Made by a program: the position numbers and the translations under genes
Shown: positions 62,459 to 64,000 of the stretch, one piece after another
How positions within the stretch are numbered: the first letter of the stretch is position 1
Layout: the number at the start of each line of letters is the position of its first letter
Notes under the pieces: generated by a model
Databases searched by the model: none
What the model saw: only the letters and a program-made list of their open reading frames with translations
What the model was told of the DNA's origin: nothing
Assembly (NCBI GenBank): GCA_964521865.1
Contig: CAZFTJ010000001.1
Span: forward strand, 248,001-312,000
DNA from: CAYSRJ01 sp964521865
GTDB taxonomy: Bacteria; Spirochaetota; B62-G9; DRHN01
Direction: 5' to 3'
Length of the DNA stretch: 64,000 bases

Positions 62459-63395
62459 GCCTCTGTATTCGTCCATACAATGATTTTTCATCCGGGAATA
62501 AGCCTGAAAGCTCCCGGTAAAAATTAATAGCCCGCTCGAGCTCTCCGATTCGAGCACATGCAGCACCGTAACCGGAATGCAGATACATATCTTTTGGGTC
62601 GACCCTTAAAAGCTCTTCCATGATCGGGACGGCCTTTTTTTCCTGACCGGTCTTGGCAAGTACAAAGGCCTGTTTCCGCTGAATCCGGTGCTGTGAGCCT
62701 TTCGACTCTATTTTTTCATACTGTTTTATGGCAAGTTCCGACCTGCCCGACCTTCGACAAAGCGAGGCATAAATCTCACCATAAATCGAAGGCAGCGATG
62801 GGATTTTCGCCAGTTTTTCCATGCGTTTGAGCACAGGATAAATACCATAACGCCGGATTTCCAGTTCTGTCAGCTCCCAGAGCGCTGAACGATGATGCGG
62901 CTTCAGTTCCAGCCATCTCTGACAGGCCTCAAATGCCCTGCTGTATTCTCCGAGCCCTGAAAGAGCTTTTACCCTGTACCGAATACTGTCCCTTTCAGGC
63001 ATATCCCAGCCTGCAAGATGAGACAAAATGTCCTGCCAGTTTTTCAGGTTTATGTGGCATTCCAGTATGCCTTTTTGTGACCGTAACTTCAGCTTTTGAT
63101 TATTCAGACTTTCTTTATAATACTGTAATGCCTCTTTATACCTGTGTAAACCAAAGAGCGCATCTGCTGCCGATAGTACGGCGTAAGGATTGGTGGAATC
63201 TAAGGTCAATGCCTGAGTTGCAATAGAAAAACCCGATTCATATTTTTCAGCCCGTATCAATGCATTTGCCTGATGGGTAAGCCAGAAGACATTCTGCTTT
63301 CTGTTATTTAAATATTTCCTTTCAGCATAATGGGCAGCTTCTAAATATTTCTCCTGCCGCATCAATTCACAGAACTCATTGTATTCTTTTGACAT
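62433..63395 (-). CDS. Tetratricopeptide repeat protein
   Basis: 320 residues almost entirely built from TPR-like helical pairs. Examples are ALIRAEKYESGFSIATQALTLD, ALFGLHRYKEALQYYKES, and YGAACARIGELERAINFYRE. No signal peptide or catalytic motif is visible, so it acts in the cytoplasm as a scaffold or sensor. It is the first gene of a two-gene unit with the 1671-residue ATPase and lies in the same AT-richer island as the SNF2 helicase. That context suggests an adaptor role in the same system. TPR proteins are common in defence islands but also elsewhere. Confidence 0.85.
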   Translation of the reverse strand: MSKEYNEFCELMRQEKYLEAAHYAERKYLNNRKQNVFWLTHQANALIRAEKYESGFSIATQALTLDSTNPYAVLSAADALFGLHRYKEALQYYKESLNNQKLKLRSQKGILECHINLKNWQDILSHLAGWDMPERDSIRYRVKALSGLGEYSRAFEACQRWLELKPHHRSALWELTELEIRRYGIYPVLKRMEKLAKIPSLPSIYGEIYASLCRRSGRSELAIKQYEKIESKGSQHRIQRKQAFVLAKTGQEKKAVPIMEELLRVDPKDMYLHSGYGAACARIGELERAINFYRELSGLFPDEKSLYGRIQRLKNMLDKN

Positions 63396-63668
63396 ATGGT
63401 TTTATCTATTTAAATTCTGGTTTTTTGTACCTTTCATTAAAAAGTGAGCCTGTACAATGTTAAAATTGCCTGTCATTGCATTCTATAGGTAAAAACCATT
63501 AGGCAGGTGTCGATTTGAACCTTTTAAGTTTGGAAGTTCACTTGCCTATATATTCTACGTATATACGAGAGAGTTTACAGATGAAAAATCAATAATCCTT
63601 GATCAATTCTCAACAATGATTCTTCAATTATATCAGTTACTACGCATAAAGGCAAATCCCGTGAGGGG

Positions 63669-63878
63669 TTATATTTTTTCAATATATTCCGGTATTGATT
63701 GCGCAGTGTCTGGAAAATTACTTAATATTTTCTGATCCATTGTAACAAGCCGTACGCTCAAGTCTCGAGCCAAGTTGACGAACTCGCAATCATATGCAGA
63801 ACAACTGCTGTTCCGGACGAGCTTTAATATTTGAATCGTGCTTATTTCAAATTCATTATTTTTTAATAAATCTTCCAC
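63669..63878 (-). pseudogene. PIN-domain toxin, C-terminal fragment
   Basis: About 69 residues that match the last half of a VapC-type PIN domain: SSCSAYDCEFVNLARDL, then VRLVTMDQKIL. Asp residues of the third and fourth acidic positions are kept, while the N-terminal strand with the first acidic residue is missing upstream. GTG 63878 is the only start left. It is probably a remnant at the island edge. Upstream (63396-63668) there is nothing recognisable. Confidence 0.55.
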
Positions 63879-63897
63879 AATAGGTGATTTTCCCCCG

Positions 63898-64000
63898 CTA
63901 AACCGTATGCTCTTCGTTCGCGATCTCGTAGCCGCGGTCCCCTTCTCGAATAAAGCCCTCCCGCACGAGGCCGGCGATCGCCTCTTTTATAAGGCAGTCG
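63898..64000 (-). CDS. Partial gene at the window edge, winged-helix-like end
   Basis: The minus strand gives 33 residues, DCLIKEAIAGLVREGFIRE and GDRGYEIANEE, followed by a stop at 63898-63900. The pattern is like the last helix and beta wing of a winged helix-turn-helix protein. The N-terminus lies beyond the window. The GC-rich codons here differ from the AT-richer island just before it, so the island boundary lies near 63.9 kb. Confidence 0.5.
   Translation of the reverse strand, partial: DCLIKEAIAGLVREGFIREGDRGYEIANEEHTV

Noticed and set aside
54330..63395. Canonical BREX or DISARM system
   Set aside because: No PglX/DrmM methyltransferase, BrxL, BrxA/B or DrmB was seen in the window. 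The ATPase and PglZ-like part are one chain, and only the SNF2 protein is shared in kind.

Overview
The window looks like a chromosomal segment of a free-living, probably Gram-negative bacterium. A spirochaete-like lineage is my weak best guess. It rests on the secreted protein with two AMPK-type glycogen-binding folds (36807-37526) and the very acidic protein with an N-terminal SKDELDDIL stretch (40515-41729); neither is diagnostic. No rRNA, tRNA or CRISPR array was recognised.

Layout. (1) 1-6.8 kb: a sugar-nucleotide epimerase pair and a fused glycosyltransferase, flanked by mobile-element debris: a transposase fragment, the 3' end of a group II intron sitting in an IS4-type transposase remnant, and a nearly complete IS630 element. 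(2) 6.8-22.4 kb: strongly AT-rich surface polysaccharide genes: two large envelope proteins of unknown role, an ABC exporter (Wzm/Wzt type), a GHMP sugar kinase, several glycosyltransferases, and a block on the opposite strand (19.5-22.4 kb) with a methyltransferase, two GT2 enzymes, DUF2304 and an EamA/SMR-like protein. (3) 22.4-27.8 kb: a second, less AT-rich polysaccharide block: two GT2 enzymes, a WbaP-like initiating transferase, an O-antigen ligase/polymerase and galE. The composition changes exactly at a 21-bp gap between divergent genes, so the locus is a mosaic. (4) 27.8-30.5 kb: a small accessory patch with a coiled-coil PD-(D/E)XK protein, a PIN/UPF0175 pair, a HEPN/MNT pair and a broken MNT copy. 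(5) 30.5-54.2 kb: GC-richer housekeeping genes: HAD and PHP phosphatases, lgt, a DegT aminotransferase, ssb, DUF89, comEA, hflX, comEC, ileS, and a pyruvate/2-oxoacid dehydrogenase cluster (E1 alpha, E1 beta, E2, E3). A frameshifted toxin-antitoxin-like pair lies at 39.6-40.3 kb. (6) 54.3-63.9 kb: an AT-richer island with an SNF2/SWIM helicase, a 1671-residue protein joining a BrxC/PglY-like ATPase to a PglZ-like phosphatase-fold end, and a TPR protein, flanked by broken HEPN and PIN fragments.

How the genes work together. The polysaccharide genes together suggest nucleotide-sugar modification, assembly on a polyprenyl carrier (WbaP-like start, many GTs), export by the ABC transporter, and transfer or polymerisation by the ligase-like protein. 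Island (6) is the strongest candidate for an undescribed system. It combines the ATPase and phosphatase parts known from BREX/Pgl phage defence in one chain, beside a helicase and a TPR protein, and no BREX methyltransferase is visible in the window. All functional assignments come from reading motifs; no database search was run.
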